Positions 9,043-17,015 of a stretch of DNA of 64,000 nt are shown here, piece by piece. A program made the position numbers and the translations under genes. Origin of the DNA: Paludisphaera mucosa. Lineage in GTDB: Bacteria > Planctomycetota > Planctomycetia > Isosphaerales > Isosphaeraceae. Position 1 is the stretch's first letter; each line of letters starts with the position of its first letter. The notes under the pieces are model-generated. The model was given only the letters and a program-made list of their open reading frames with translations, was not told where the DNA came from and did not search any database. Where the stretch lies: contig NZ_JARRAG010000001.1 of NCBI RefSeq assembly GCF_029589435.1, positions 1,602,808 to 1,666,807 on the forward strand, in the 5' to 3' direction.

Positions 9043-10110
9043 ATGCCGCGGGGGACGGTTCGAATCGGCATCGTCGGGGCCGGCGGGATCGTGCGTTCGC
9101 GGCACGTGCCGGGCTTCCGGGCGATCCGAGGCGTCGAGCTGGTGGGGGTCTGCAACCGCCGCCGCGACTCGTCGGCGAGGGCGGCGCGCGAGCTGGGCCT
9201 CGCCAAGACCTACGGCAACTGGGAAGAGGTCATCCAGGACCCCACCGTCGACGCCGTGTTGATCGGCGCGTGGCCCTATCTCCACTGCCCGGTGACGCTC
9301 GCGGCGCTCGACGCCGGCAAGCACGTGCTGACCCAGGCCCGGATGGCGATGAACGCCCGCGAGGCCCAGCGCATGCTCGACCGGACTCGGGAGCTGCCCG
9401 GACAGGTCGCCATGGTCGTCCCCAGCCCCTACGGCCTGGCTGGAGAGGCGTTCGTCCGTTCGCTGATCGCCGAGGGTTTTCTCGGAAACCTCCGCGAGGT
9501 CCACGTCGACGGCCTCACCGACGAACTGGCCGACCCCGAAGTCCCCTTGAGCTGGCGCCAGAAGACCCGTTATTCGGGATTCAACATGCTGACCCTGGGC
9601 ATCCTCCATGAGACCGTCCAGCGCTGGCTGTCGCCGCCGGTTCGCGTACTGGCCTACGCCTCGAAACTGATCACCGAGCGATTCGACCCCGAATCGAGCA
9701 AGTTGAAGCCCGTCGGCACGCCCGACAGCGTGCAGGTGCTGGCCACCCACGAGGACGGCTCGGTCGCCACCTACCGGCTCAGCGCAGTCCTTTGGGGGGG
9801 CCGGTCGCTGAGCGTCGCACTGCACGGCTCGGAGGGCTCGCTCTTCTACGACCTGCTCAAAGACGAGATCCGCGGGGTGCGCCGCGGCGAGGAGTCGCCC
9901 CGCGTCCTGCCGATCCCCGAGGCCCTTCGCGGCGGCTGGCGGGCCGAGGCCGACTTCATCGCGGCCATCCGGGGCGAGCGGCCGGTCACGCACACCGACT
10001 TCGCGACCGGCGCCCGCTACATGCAGTTCACCGAGGCCGTCGCCCGCAGCTCGCGGCACCAGGTCCCGGTGACGCTTCCCTTGAAGGAGTTCTCCAACCC
10101 CAGCCTGTGA
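9043..10110 (+). CDS. Gfo/Idh/MocA-family protein lacking the EKP motif
   Basis: 355 residues. The N-terminal Rossmann fold begins with GIVGAGGI (residues 9-16) and continues with VCNRR and the DAVLIGAWPYLH segment typical of NAD(P)-binding Gfo/Idh/MocA oxidoreductases. Where active members have GKHVxxEKP, this protein reads GKHVLTQARMAM (about residues 93-104), so the lysine that assists hydride transfer is absent. It may be a catalytically different or non-catalytic member. The C-terminal beta-sheet domain is complete. The gene converges on rbsD. Confidence 0.85.
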   Translation: MPRGTVRIGIVGAGGIVRSRHVPGFRAIRGVELVGVCNRRRDSSARAARELGLAKTYGNWEEVIQDPTVDAVLIGAWPYLHCPVTLAALDAGKHVLTQARMAMNAREAQRMLDRTRELPGQVAMVVPSPYGLAGEAFVRSLIAEGFLGNLREVHVDGLTDELADPEVPLSWRQKTRYSGFNMLTLGILHETVQRWLSPPVRVLAYASKLITERFDPESSKLKPVGTPDSVQVLATHEDGSVATYRLSAVLWGGRSLSVALHGSEGSLFYDLLKDEIRGVRRGEESPRVLPIPEALRGGWRAEADFIAAIRGERPVTHTDFATGARYMQFTEAVARSSRHQVPVTLPLKEFSNPSL

Positions 10111-10122
10111 GCCGCCGCCCGA

Positions 10123-10518
10123 TCAATAAGCGCTGCCGGCGACGATCCGGACGTTGGCGTACGGGCTGAACTCGGCGGTGCGGATGATCCCCTTCACGTC
10201 GAGCGACTGTTCCTTGAATTCGTGGAACGGGATCTCATCGACGTCGATCTCGCCCACGCATTTGAGGATCTCCTGGTAGAGCCTCGGGCTGTGGTCCTTG
10301 ATCTCCAGGGGGACGGCGATCGCGTCGATCACCAGCTCCTCGGCGACGGCCCGGAGCACGTCGAGCAGGCGGGGGATGCCCGGGGTCAGCGTCAGGTCGA
10401 TGACGTGGGCATCGCTCGGCAGGGGATAGGCGGCGTCCACGAGCAGGAGTTCGTCGGTGTGGCCCAGCTCGGCGAGCAGCGAGCAGATCGCCGGATTGAG
10501 AATGCCGCCGCGTTTCAT
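10123..10518 (-). CDS. rbsD: D-ribose pyranase / RbsD-FucU family mutarotase
   Basis: 131 residues starting MKRGGILNPAI, preceded by a GGAGG site. The motifs GHTDELLLVDAAYPLP and the C-terminal FSPYANVRIVAG match RbsD closely (LGHTD with the catalytic His; SPYANxI). RbsD interconverts beta-pyran and beta-furan forms of ribose; FucU relatives act on fucose. No ribose or fucose transporter or kinase is adjacent, so the physiological sugar cannot be set from context. Confidence 0.9.
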   Translation of the reverse strand: MKRGGILNPAICSLLAELGHTDELLLVDAAYPLPSDAHVIDLTLTPGIPRLLDVLRAVAEELVIDAIAVPLEIKDHSPRLYQEILKCVGEIDVDEIPFHEFKEQSLDVKGIIRTAEFSPYANVRIVAGSAY

Positions 10519-10781
10519 GGGGCCTCCTTCTTGTCTGCAATGGAGTCCGGATCTTCGCGTGCGACGCGGAGGCCCGAGGTCGCCCTCGGGGCCCGACGAA
10601 GCGTCTCGCCGAGATCCTGGGACGCCCGGAGGCGCGACCGCACGACCTGAGGAGGGTTTGAGCGCCCTCGATCTCGTCAGTATAACGGTTGGTGGGGGCG
10701 TGCTCCACCCGAACGACGGCCTGAGAGGCCGCACGGCTCACGAACGACGACCCTTCACCTCCCGGAACCGAACGAGGCGCG

Positions 10782-13016
10782 ATGCGAAGCCAGCGGGCGC
10801 GACGCCCACCGTTCCCGGCGATCCTGACGCTGGCGCTGCTCGGCCTCGTCCCGGACGCCGGCTGCTCTCGGCCTGGTACCGGCGACCTCTCCAGCGGCGA
10901 TCCTCGGACCGCGCCCGCCGAGATCGACCCGGCGGTCATGCTCACGATCTCGCCCGTCGAGAAGCTGGACGACCCGAGGCTCGGCCACTTGCTCGAAGCG
11001 GCGTCGCACTGGCGGCGGTCGCGGGGGCCCGAACGCAAGGTGGTGGACCAGGTCGTCCTCGCGGCCGACGTCCCGAGCTATCTCGCGGCCGTCGCCGCCT
11101 GGGACCAGCACACGTACTTCCCGGTCCTGATCGACGACCCGACCTGGACCCTGCCGTTCCTCCGCGCCTTCCGGCCGTCGCGCGTCATCCGCCTCAAGAC
11201 CGAGAGTCGTCCCCGGGGAGCGGGAGCGTTCGACGCCTGGCTGGCGGCGGCCGAGGCCGTCAGCCGATCGTGGATCAGGGACGAGCCCGAGACGACGGAA
11301 TGGCCACCGTCGGGTTCGCCTCCCCGTTGGCTTGGCGCCACGCCGCCCGGCGTCGTCTTCAGCCATCCCGACAGCCCTTCCCTGGCCGGTGCCGTGGCCC
11401 TCGCGGCGGGCCGCTTCCAGCCTCTGGTCCGACTTGAGCGGATGAGCGTCGACGCGGCTTCGGGCAAGACTCCGAAGGTCCTTGGTGGGAAGGATGTGGC
11501 GACCGAGGAGCAGGCCGTGGCCCTCGCGCGCCGGGTCGAGTCGCGCGTGGCCTCGATCGCCGGTTCGTACGCCAGGCTCGGCGACGACGTCGACTTCCTC
11601 ACCATGGCCGGCGACTGGCCCTATCGCTATCGCCCCGACCGCGATTCGGGCATGGTGCCCGAGGGCGGTTGCGCGCTCGACGACCTGGTCGGCCGCGTCC
11701 TCGACCCGGGGACCGTCGACCTGAACGCGGCGCGGTCGCGTTGGGCCTACGCCGGCAGGCTCCTCGGCGACCCCGCCGCGTCCGTGTACCGGGCGATGGC
11801 TTCCCTGTTCCTCCAGCCGGAATCGGCCCTCCTCTGGAATACGTATGCCGGCGGTTCCATATGGACCGACTACGAGATGAACGGCGCCTCCAAAATCCTG
11901 GGCCGGATCCGGCCCGAGGACGCGATCGCCGTCCGGGGAGGCGCGGCGGCCGACCTGGCGGCGTGGCACGCGGCCTTTCCTCCCGACGACCGGCCCGGCG
12001 TGCTACTGATCAACTCCTCCGGCGGCCCGGGCGAATTCTCGATCGCGGGCGGGCCCGGAACGGCGGCCGACGTCCCATTCGGTCCGCCCAGGATCGTCTC
12101 GATGATCCACAGCTTCTCCGCGGCCGACCCGACCGACGCCGCCACGATCGCCGGCCGGTTCCTGGAACGGGGCGCGTTCCTTTACTTCGGGTCCATGAAT
12201 GAACCGTACCTGACGGCCTTCCGGACGCCATACGTCCTCTCGCTGTTGATCACCGCCGAGATCCCCCTCGGCGCGGCGCTGCGGCAGGGGCCGTTCGAGG
12301 CGTTCGGACAACCCTGGCGGCTCGCCTACCTCGGAGATCCGCTTTACACGGTCGACCCGATTGCAATCGAGTTTCGCCCCGCCAGGACGGCGCCCGACGC
12401 CGCCGCGACCCTCGCGCCCCCTCTCATCCCCCGCGTCCGCCCCGACGCCGCGGACGCAGCCGGGACCCTCGACTGGTGCCACGAGGTCGTCCTGCAGTCC
12501 CTGCTTCAGGCCCCGCCCGAGGCTGCGCCTGTGGACGTATCCGAGGTCTTGCCGGCCCTCTCGAAGCTCGACCGAGTACGGCTCGCCCCCGGCCGTCGCG
12601 GGCTGCTCGACGCGCTCCTGATCGACCAGTCGATCGCAGCCGGCGAAGCCGCGGGCCTGCTGGACACCCTGTTGAAGATCCCGGCAGCAAACCGTTCCCC
12701 GATCGTCTGGCGAGCGATCGAATCCACCGCGCTGGACCGGATAGCATCTCTGAGCCGAGTCGGAGAATTCCAGGGACTTCTGGACCTCTGGTCCCGCCTG
12801 GTGATGGGCCCCTGGCCGCCTGGTTCGCGGTATCCGGCCGAGCTGACGCGACGCGTGGCCGCCGCAGCCTCGGCCGACGCCCCGATCCGCGTCGGCCCCT
12901 TCCGGAGAAGCCTCGTCGAGGCTCGCGAACGCCTGACGACCCTGAAGATCTTGCCCGAGCGCCGGCAGATGCTAGACGAGCAACTGGAACGGATCGCCAG
13001 GCCCCCGGGCGCATGA
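10782..13016 (+). CDS. Large exported protein, gingipain/C25-like fold suspected
   Basis: 744 residues. A hydrophobic N-terminus ending in LGLVPDAGC suggests export and possibly lipidation, although Asp at -3 is a poor lipobox. The region PYLTAFRTPYVLSLL...LAYLGDPLY (about residues 470-530) resembles the end of caspase-fold proteins of the gingipain/TIGR03790 type seen in planctomycetes and myxobacteria. The preceding VLLINSSGGPGEF and IVSMIHSFSA segments could correspond to the strands bearing the catalytic dyad, but I cannot identify the His-Cys pair with confidence. The remaining C-terminal part is helical. The function is unknown. Confidence 0.65.
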   Translation: MRSQRARRPPFPAILTLALLGLVPDAGCSRPGTGDLSSGDPRTAPAEIDPAVMLTISPVEKLDDPRLGHLLEAASHWRRSRGPERKVVDQVVLAADVPSYLAAVAAWDQHTYFPVLIDDPTWTLPFLRAFRPSRVIRLKTESRPRGAGAFDAWLAAAEAVSRSWIRDEPETTEWPPSGSPPRWLGATPPGVVFSHPDSPSLAGAVALAAGRFQPLVRLERMSVDAASGKTPKVLGGKDVATEEQAVALARRVESRVASIAGSYARLGDDVDFLTMAGDWPYRYRPDRDSGMVPEGGCALDDLVGRVLDPGTVDLNAARSRWAYAGRLLGDPAASVYRAMASLFLQPESALLWNTYAGGSIWTDYEMNGASKILGRIRPEDAIAVRGGAAADLAAWHAAFPPDDRPGVLLINSSGGPGEFSIAGGPGTAADVPFGPPRIVSMIHSFSAADPTDAATIAGRFLERGAFLYFGSMNEPYLTAFRTPYVLSLLITAEIPLGAALRQGPFEAFGQPWRLAYLGDPLYTVDPIAIEFRPARTAPDAAATLAPPLIPRVRPDAADAAGTLDWCHEVVLQSLLQAPPEAAPVDVSEVLPALSKLDRVRLAPGRRGLLDALLIDQSIAAGEAAGLLDTLLKIPAANRSPIVWRAIESTALDRIASLSRVGEFQGLLDLWSRLVMGPWPPGSRYPAELTRRVAAAASADAPIRVGPFRRSLVEARERLTTLKILPERRQMLDEQLERIARPPGA

Positions 13017-13137
13017 CCACCAGGGCGTGCCGGCTTCGAAACCGCCGGGCAAGTCTCCTTGCCCTTTGCTCGGGGCTCGTGTAATTTAGAGCCCTTGCGA
13101 CGGGGAGGTCGGGCCCGGCCCGCTCTCGCCAACCGTC

Positions 13138-13208
<71 letters not shown>

Positions 13209-13253
13209 CTCGCCCCATTCAAACACATCCCACTCAGCGTGGTACGCTCGATC

Positions 13254-13286
13254 GAAGAGGCCGCCGGTCGATACGGCGGCCTCTTC
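13254..13286 (+). terminator. Hairpin downstream of tRNA-Cys, likely terminator
   Basis: A perfect 13-bp inverted repeat (13254-13266 with 13274-13286, arm GAAGAGGCCGCCG) encloses a 7-base loop 46 bp after the tRNA. There is no U-tract, which is common in GC-rich genomes. It probably ends the tRNA transcript, or acts in both directions because a gene converges from the right. Confidence 0.6.
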
Positions 13287-13367
13287 AACGCGCCACTCGG
13301 CCGACCGGCGTTTCCGTTCGTTCCCGGGAACGGCTTCGAGTTGGCCGTCGTTTGATCCGGGTGGCCC

Positions 13368-13886
13368 TTAGGCACGTCGAGGATTCGGCCTCTTGCCCGC
13401 CCCGAGGAGTTCCAGGGCCGTCTCGTAGGCCTGGTTGATCTGCACCATCGCGTCGGGGTTGCCGCCCCGGTCGGGATGATTGGCGGCGGCGAGGCGGCGG
13501 TAAGCCGATTTGATCTGCTCAAGGGTGGCTTCGGTGCCCAAGCCCAGCTCGGCGAGCGCGGGATGGACGCTTTCGGGCGGTGGCGAGGCTTGGCCCGTCA
13601 AGACGTCTTTGAGGCGTTGGGACGCGGCTTTTCGTCGCTCATTTTCGATTCCAGCCCGTTCCGAATCGGTCGAAGAGTTTCGGGAGATTCGTCGGGGACG
13701 GGGCTTCGGGAATGCCCCCCGGGCGTTGCTTGCGGCCAAGGCGTCCCAGGCGGCCTGGGCGGCTTCCCTGGTGTCGTGCGGGCCCAGGTCGTAGATCGTC
13801 CGCTGCCGGGGCCAGCCGTCCTCGCGGTAGCTCTGCACGACGCGCCAGTACGTCCGGCCGCCCGACTTCCGGAATCGCAGGAACAT
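13368..13886 (-). CDS. J-domain protein with transposase-like N-terminal segment
   Basis: 172 residues. The C-terminal about 60 residues are a J domain: HPD at 137-139 within AAANHPDRGGNPDAM, preceded by the helix II pattern IKSAYRRLA; it should stimulate an Hsp70 ATPase. The N-terminus (about residues 1-36, MFLRFRKSGGRTYW and QRTIYDLG) closely resembles the first residues of IS1634-family transposases. The middle (60-105) is polar and likely disordered. The combination suggests capture of a transposase N-terminus by a chaperone partner, or a shared RNA/DNA-binding module. No Hsp70 gene is nearby. Confidence 0.8.
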   Translation of the reverse strand: MFLRFRKSGGRTYWRVVQSYREDGWPRQRTIYDLGPHDTREAAQAAWDALAASNARGAFPKPRPRRISRNSSTDSERAGIENERRKAASQRLKDVLTGQASPPPESVHPALAELGLGTEATLEQIKSAYRRLAAANHPDRGGNPDAMVQINQAYETALELLGAGKRPNPRRA

Positions 13887-13943
13887 CGCTCGCCCCCAGT
13901 CCTCGCCGCGTTCACGGGCCTGACCGTCCCGAATGCGATGCGC

Positions 13944-14180
13944 CTACTCCCCCGCGCCCTTCGCGGAATTTTTGTAGGTCGTCCGGCTGAGTTCCTTCGC
14001 CATCCGGGAATGCGCACGCTCGACAGGGGCTTCGAGCAGGGTGCTCAGAAGCTCGGCCAGCGTCGTCTTCCGATAGGCCGCGATCACCCGGGCCTGGTCG
14101 ACCAGCCGTCGATCGAGCTTCACAGGGACGTCGTCGCGATATCCCCGCGGCCGTCCCGCCCCACGCTTGGTCTCGGACAT
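13944..14180 (-). CDS. Small basic protein, possible ribbon-helix-helix type
   Basis: 78 residues from ATG 14180 (MSETKRGAGRPRGY). The basic N-terminus is followed by VPVKLDRRLVDQARVIAAYRKTTLAELLSTLL, a strand-helix-helix pattern like plasmid-type RHH regulators or orphan antitoxins. No toxin gene is adjacent. It lies 57 bp upstream of the J-domain gene on the same strand. The frame is open a little further upstream (ATG at 14210), but the shorter start fits the RHH pattern better. Confidence 0.6.
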   Translation of the reverse strand: MSETKRGAGRPRGYRDDVPVKLDRRLVDQARVIAAYRKTTLAELLSTLLEAPVERAHSRMAKELSRTTYKNSAKGAGE

Positions 14181-15040
14181 GGCTCGCCCCCGCATCACGA
14201 CCGCCCGCACGAACCGCCCCGCTATGCTATCGAAACGAGATCGACTCGTCGACTCCGAGTCAGAAAATACCCGGTCGCCTAGTTACGGGGATCCGTAAAA
14301 CATCCGGTAACCTGCAATTCTGGTAACCTGGATACCATGTGATGCAACCCAACGCCTACGGGGCGGCATCCACCCGGAAAGCGCTTCCCAGGCTCGCAGG
14401 CGATCGCTCCGCTGGCCCGACGGGGGGGCGTCGAGCCGGGAGATGCTCGATCCCATCCGACGTCGAAATGGCCATCCGGTCTTGTGGGAGTTGCGGCAGG
14501 CGTTATAACCCCGATCGACGGAAAAACGGGAGGCATCTCGCGCGCCTCGTCCCGTCTCGTCATCGCGGCGGCCCGGCGCCCCGGCGGCATGGCGGGCCCA
14601 GGGTCTGCACACGGCCGCGGTCCATGGCGGCTGCGACGAACTCCACGGGTCTTTCTAACCTAAGCTCGAGGGTCGCCGTCTGGATCGAAGGCGCGGTGCT
14701 GGGACGACTCGCATGGCACTCCTCCTCTGATCATGCTATGATCAGGATGGGAAATGTCCGATAACAGGCCAAAGCATGGACGAGGCGGACGACCCGAGTC
14801 TTCCCCCGATCGCGGTATCCCATCTGCTATTCGCTTTCTTTCCAGGTCGGGTCGCTGAGCTTTGGACGGTCGAGTCGACCCGACGATCCACCGGACCGGA
14901 TCGTAACTTGCGTAGGATGCTTCATTGCCTTACCTTGCAAGGAAACGGATTTGGTCGGAGCCCAGGCGGGGCGTCCGTCGTGAGTACGCCCGGACGCCGG
15001 GGGGCGGCGATACCTCTGCTGCATCCTTAGGCGTCATCCC
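14181..15040. other. 860-bp gene-free region with small repeats
   Basis: I see no convincing gene here; the open frames lack codon bias and family motifs. It holds a 9-bp direct repeat GGTAACCTG at 14306-14314 and 14322-14330 (16-bp period), a perfect 8-bp inverted repeat with a 3-base spacer at 14727-14745 (CTGATCAT-GCT-ATGATCAG), and AT-richer patches. The 3' end must contain the promoter of the desaturase gene. Confidence 0.6.
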
Positions 15041-16006
15041 ATGAACGTACTCGAAAGCATGCAGAACTACGTCGAGGGCAATCTGTCCCTCCTGATCTCG
15101 GTCGAGCAGAGCTGGCAGCCGACCGATTACCTCCCGGACCTCACGGGCGACGACTGGTCCGAAAACCTGAAGCGGTTCCGCCAGGAGGCCCTATGCCTCC
15201 CGGACGACCTCCTCGTCGTGCTCGTCGGCAACATGATCACCGAGGAAGCTCTGCCGAACTACGCGATCTCCCTGGAGCGCGTGGCGCGAGACCCGACCGG
15301 CACGACGGACACGCCCTGGGCCGTGTGGCTGCGCGGCTGGACGGCCGAGGAGAATCGCCACGGCGACCTGCTCAACGCCTATCTCCGGCTCACCGGCCGA
15401 GTCGACATGCGGGCGGTGGAAGTTACGACCCAGAACCTGATCCGCAACGGCTTCTCGTCGGGCCACGAGGGCGACCCCTATTCGGGGCTCATCTACGCCT
15501 CGTTCCAGGAGCGTGCCACGCGGCTGAGCCACGGCAACCTCGCCCGGCTCGCCTCCGCACGCGGCGAGGCGAACCTCGCCAAAATCTGCCGCAAGATCGC
15601 CGCCGACGAGGCCCGACACGAGATCTTCTACACCCGCGCCGTCAACGAGCTGTTCGATCGCGACCCCGAGGGGGCGATCCTCGCCTACCGGACGACCCTC
15701 AAGAAGCTCGTCGCCATGCCTGGCAGCCGGATGGACGACGGCCGCGGCCCGGGGCTTTTCGATCATTACACCGCCACGGTCCAGCGCACGGGGGTCTACA
15801 CCTCGCGCGACTACGCCGCGATCATCCGCCACCTGAACACGGCCTGGGGCCTGGAGAACCGTTCCTTCTCGGGCAAGGCGGCGAAGATCCAGGACTACCT
15901 CTGCCTCCAGCCCGAGCGTTACGAACGCCTCGCCTCCGAGATCGAGAGCCGGGCCGTGGGCCAGCCCCCCTTCCCGTTCTCGTGGGTCCACGACAGGTCG
16001 GCCTGA
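15041..16006 (+). CDS. Acyl-[acyl-carrier-protein] desaturase (di-iron)
   Basis: 321 residues. The two di-iron half-sites are visible: EENRHG at residues 103-108 and DEARHE at 189-194, with further ligand glutamates near 68-69 (TEEALPNY) and around 157. This matches soluble plant/bacterial type acyl-ACP desaturases, which introduce a cis double bond into saturated acyl chains using O2 and reduced ferredoxin. It stands alone after an 860-bp non-coding stretch. The regiospecificity cannot be read from the sequence. Confidence 0.92.
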   Translation: MNVLESMQNYVEGNLSLLISVEQSWQPTDYLPDLTGDDWSENLKRFRQEALCLPDDLLVVLVGNMITEEALPNYAISLERVARDPTGTTDTPWAVWLRGWTAEENRHGDLLNAYLRLTGRVDMRAVEVTTQNLIRNGFSSGHEGDPYSGLIYASFQERATRLSHGNLARLASARGEANLAKICRKIAADEARHEIFYTRAVNELFDRDPEGAILAYRTTLKKLVAMPGSRMDDGRGPGLFDHYTATVQRTGVYTSRDYAAIIRHLNTAWGLENRSFSGKAAKIQDYLCLQPERYERLASEIESRAVGQPPFPFSWVHDRSA

Positions 16007-16178
16007 TCGGAGCCACGGCTCCGGCTTGCGGCCAACGGCGTCGGCGATCAGAATCGATCGTTCGTCGCGACGGATCATCCCGATACGCCCGCCGTCCCTC
16101 CCCTCGGTCGCGACCGACGCGGGAGAGACGACGGCTCGATGGATCGCCCATTCGGCGGTCCAGCACCAGGAGTCGCCC

Positions 16179-17015
16179 ATGCCTTCTCTCTCCGACGTCG
16201 TCAGGGGCGTCATGGCCCTCGGCCTCTCGATGGTCGCCCTGTTCGCCGGAACCGAGGTCCGCGGGGAAGCGGGGGCGAAGGCGGGCCACCTGGTCATCTG
16301 CGGCGGCGGCGGGCTCCCCGATCCGGTGCGGGCCCGGTTCGTCGAGTTGGCGGGCGGGCCCAGGGCGCGGATCGTGGTCGTACCCACGGCCAGCGAAGAC
16401 GCCGACGCCAAGGGGCGGGAATTGGAAGAGTTCCTGGAGCCCTGGAAAAAGCGCGAGGTCGCGTCAGTGACGCTGCTCCACACTCGCTCACGTGCCGAGG
16501 CCGACAAAGCCGAGTTCGCCGCCCGGCTCGACGAGTCCGACGGCGTCTGGTTCAGCGGCGGCGATCAATCGCGGGTCACGGAAGCCTACCTCGGCACCGC
16601 CTTCGAGTCCGGCCTGCGCAGGCTCCTCGCCCGAGGCGGCGTGATCGGGGGGACGTCGGCGGGGGCTGCGATCATGTCGCGGGTCATGATCACCGGCGGT
16701 GCGGAGAAGGCGACCGTCGGCGTGGGCTTCGGCTTCCTGCCCGACGTCGTCGTGGATCAGCACGCGCTGCGTCGGAGTCGCCTCAATCGCCTCGTCGGCG
16801 TCCTGACCGAACACCCAGAAGTGGCCGCCGGCGTCGCCATCGATGAAGGGACGGCCTTGATCGTCGACCTGGGCGCGAAGCGATGGAAAGTCGATGGCGC
16901 GTCTTACGTCGTGGTCCTGCGACACGTCAAGGAGGCTCCGCCCCCCCTGCGGATCGACGTCTTTCACGCGGGCGAAGAAGGCGACCTCGGGACCTGGCGG
17001 GTTCAGGCCCGCTAG
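16179..17015 (+). CDS. Exported cyanophycinase-like serine peptidase (S51)
   Basis: 278 residues. The ATG at 16179 has AGGAG six bases upstream. Residues 1-30 form a signal peptide (VMALGLSMVALFAGTEVRGEA). The peptidase S51 features are HLVICGGGG, FSGGDQ (126-130), the nucleophile motif GGTSAGA with Ser160, and DQH (VVVDQHAL). Cyanophycinases cleave multi-L-arginyl-poly-L-aspartate; an exported version would act on extracellular polymer or peptides. Its stop overlaps the convergent downstream stop within CTAG at 17012-17015. Confidence 0.85.
   Translation: MPSLSDVVRGVMALGLSMVALFAGTEVRGEAGAKAGHLVICGGGGLPDPVRARFVELAGGPRARIVVVPTASEDADAKGRELEEFLEPWKKREVASVTLLHTRSRAEADKAEFAARLDESDGVWFSGGDQSRVTEAYLGTAFESGLRRLLARGGVIGGTSAGAAIMSRVMITGGAEKATVGVGFGFLPDVVVDQHALRRSRLNRLVGVLTEHPEVAAGVAIDEGTALIVDLGAKRWKVDGASYVVVLRHVKEAPPPLRIDVFHAGEEGDLGTWRVQAR

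Noticed and set aside
14339-14764. A 141-codon frame in the gene-free stretch before the desaturase
   Set aside because: Low-complexity Arg-rich translation with no start signal or homology pattern.
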